A program made the position numbers and the translations under genes. A stretch of 64,000 nucleotides of DNA, taken from Bacteroides ovatus. GTDB taxonomy: Bacteria; Bacteroidota; Bacteroidia; Bacteroidales; Bacteroidaceae. Below the pieces are notes generated by a model. It made no database searches and had not been told where the DNA came from. It was given only the letters and a program-made list of their open reading frames with translations. The DNA lies in assembly GCF_001314995.1 (NCBI RefSeq), contig NZ_CP012938.1, positions 5,270,001-5,334,000 of the forward strand, written 5' to 3'. This document shows, piece after piece, positions 62,583 to 64,000 of the stretch; within the stretch, counting starts at the first letter, position 1, and every line of letters starts with the position of its first letter.

Positions 62583-63650
62583 TTATTGTTCTAGTTGTGA
62601 TTTTTCAATCAAAGGAATACAAACTGTAAACTCTCTGTCCTCCGTTATTTGTATATCCCGTTTAAACAAGAGCCTGTATCGTTTGGCAAGGTTGGCAAGT
62701 CCGATACCGGTTCCGGAAGTTGCAGTCCATTTGGGCTGAATGTCGTTGCTGATAGACAAATTGCCGTTATCGTCCGTCGTGATATGAATGGTCAACGGCT
62801 TCCGGTTGCTGATTTCGTTGTGCTTTACTGCATTCTCAATCAACACTTGCACCGCCATTGGAGGGAGGAGATATTCTTCGTAGGCATTGCTTATCTGTAT
62901 GTCGAATTGTAGATTGTTCTCAAAACGCATCTTTAATAGAAATATATAAGCGGAAACAAATTCCATTTCTTCCCGGAGACTGACACATTGTGACTCATTA
63001 CTTTGCAAAGTATACCTTAGTACCCGGGAGAGTTCCTGAATGTAATCCTGCGCTTTATCCTGATTTTCGCGTACCAGCGAACGCAGGGTATTCAGCGAGT
63101 TGAACAGCATGTGTGGGTTCAGCTGATTCTTCAGTACTTCATACTGATTGCGGAGATTCTCTGCCTGAAGCTGTTCGTTCTCGATAAGTACCAGTTGCTG
63201 CTTGAATATAAGATGAAGGATGCAGCAACTACTGGTGACGAGACATGCCACAATAAAATCCCGCAATGGATGCAAATAATGATGTACCATGGCATCGATG
63301 GCCGGAATATCAAACGTTCTGTGAAGGAAAACAAAAAACTGTCCTGACAAGTTACTCAATATCCATGTCACGATAAAGGAAAGCAAAATCTTTGTCCCTG
63401 TAATTTTAATGGAAGCCTGATTGAAATGAAACAAACGGGTATTGATGGCAAAAAGTAACAATAGTGACAGAAAGGTAAACAGTATTTCGTTTGCCACATC
63501 TATAAACTTCATCCCCGGGAATAAGGAATGACTTTCGAAACGGTCGAAAAGAGATACTGATTCAGGAAAATGAATCAGTACGGCAACCGCTAAGGAGATG
63601 ATGACTGTGGAAAGTATATACTTATCTTTTTTTATTGCTTTGGCTATCAT
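62583..63650 (-). CDS. LytS/YehU-type sensor histidine kinase
   Basis: 355 residues. Four membrane helices (about 12-35, 50-75, 83-108, 130-152) without a large periplasmic domain, a coiled linker, then His_kinase: phosphoacceptor His in 'NQLNPHMLFNSLNTLRSL', N-box 'VQVLIENAVKHNE', G-box 'GTGIGLANLAKRY'. It phosphorylates the LytTR regulator encoded just downstream. A 70-base gap separates it from the adaptor gene, so the pair may control that exporter. Confidence 0.92.
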   Translation of the reverse strand: MIAKAIKKDKYILSTVIISLAVAVLIHFPESVSLFDRFESHSLFPGMKFIDVANEILFTFLSLLLLFAINTRLFHFNQASIKITGTKILLSFIVTWILSNLSGQFFVFLHRTFDIPAIDAMVHHYLHPLRDFIVACLVTSSCCILHLIFKQQLVLIENEQLQAENLRNQYEVLKNQLNPHMLFNSLNTLRSLVRENQDKAQDYIQELSRVLRYTLQSNESQCVSLREEMEFVSAYIFLLKMRFENNLQFDIQISNAYEEYLLPPMAVQVLIENAVKHNEISNRKPLTIHITTDDNGNLSISNDIQPKWTATSGTGIGLANLAKRYRLLFKRDIQITEDREFTVCIPLIEKSQLEQ

Positions 63651-63720
63651 ACAACAAAGATAGTGGTAAATTATGAGTTACCGGTTATAAAATGTGAATG
63701 CTGTTGGCGCAGTTGGTCAA

Positions 63721-64000
63721 TTATTGTTTCTGAATGTGTGCCGTGACATACATACCGGGGCGGAATTGCACATTTTCCTCCTTGATGGAAGCATATACCT
63801 CGAGCGAACGATTGGTTTCGTCCACTTTTTGTCCGATGGAAATCACGATGCCGTGAAAGGTTTGTGTCCCCATTCCGTTTACCCGAAACTGTACCGGGCT
63901 GCCGACTTGTATGTCTGCAAGATCTTTCTCGTAAGTAGTCAGGCAAAGCATCGGGCTGCTTTTATCGATAAGTTCGCAAAGTGCTTCTCCCGGATTGATA
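63721..64000 (-). CDS. Periplasmic adaptor of an efflux system (HlyD/RND type), N-terminus outside window
   Basis: The frame is open across the right edge and gives the last 92 residues. 'NPGEALCELIDKSSPMLCLT', 'DLADIQVGSPVQFRVNG', 'FHGIVISIGQKVDETNRSLEVYASI' and 'QFRPGMYVTAHIQ' are the beta-barrel and membrane-proximal parts of a membrane fusion protein. It links an inner-membrane pump with a TolC-like channel. CusB-like and MexA-like adaptors share these features, so cargo is unknown. The pump gene is not seen and must be on the far side. Confidence 0.8.
   Translation of the reverse strand, partial: INPGEALCELIDKSSPMLCLTTYEKDLADIQVGSPVQFRVNGMGTQTFHGIVISIGQKVDETNRSLEVYASIKEENVQFRPGMYVTAHIQKQ

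Noticed and set aside
1..64000. CRISPR array, cas genes, tRNA or rRNA genes
   Set aside because: No regularly spaced direct repeats with unique spacers and no tRNA cloverleaf or rRNA sequence was recognised on either strand.

Overview
The window reads as a chromosomal segment of a gut Bacteroides. Supporting signs are SusC/SusD pairs, a hybrid two-component (HTCS-type) regulator, GH92/GH76/GH97 enzymes with lipoprotein signals, and promoters with the Bacteroides -7 element TAnnTTTG. The gene set points to the B. thetaiotaomicron/ovatus group, but I cannot fix the species from the sequence alone.

Region 1 (1-12656, minus strand) is most of an aryl polyene / flexirubin-type lipid-pigment cluster. 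Thirteen tightly packed or overlapping genes run from an aromatic amino acid/histidine ammonia-lyase through FabG, ketosynthases, two acyl carrier proteins, an LpxL-like acyltransferase, an O-methyltransferase, hotdog dehydratase and thioesterase, a ketosynthase/chain-length-factor pair and a NodB deacetylase, to a LolA-like carrier cut by the window edge. A separate thioesterase gene sits upstream. The aryl-starter ligase and the exporter are not in the window and may lie further left.

Region 2 (13146-17823) is a SusC/SusD pair with no local enzymes or sensor. Region 3 (18026-27606) is housekeeping: tsaC-like, a ClC transporter with CBS domains, fmt, rpe, comEC, an NrnA-like DHH phosphoesterase, a DUF4827-like lipoprotein and glmM.

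Region 4 (27642-31121) is a complete IS66-family element with a 22-bp perfect terminal repeat and an exact 8-bp target duplication. It was inserted inside an older inverted-repeat (MITE-like) sequence. It is followed by a ~209-nt RNA with 6S-like architecture and a 34-codon small ORF that overlaps the next regulator by ATGA.

Region 5 (31118-61420) is a large polysaccharide/glycoprotein utilization locus that looks built for mannoprotein. It encodes an HTCS-type regulator whose kinase and receiver domains are degenerate, GH31, GH76, a lipoprotein with a calpain (C2) triad, SusC, SusD, two SusE/F-like lipoproteins, a second GH31, three GH92 enzymes (one with Glu to Gln at the acid position, one fused to GH43), a basic-secretory-protein-type HExxH metallopeptidase and GH97. 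Two 110-bp promoter modules that align without gaps precede the GH31/GH76 unit and the protease/SusC unit, and are the likely shared operators. The proposed logic is that surface proteases open the protein, GH76 cuts the alpha-1,6-mannan backbone, SusC/D/E import fragments, and GH92/GH31/GH97/GH43 trim them.

Region 6 (61421-64000) is a repeat-rich convergent intergenic stretch followed by a LytTR response regulator, a LytS-type histidine kinase and the end of a periplasmic adaptor (HlyD/RND type), all on the minus strand.
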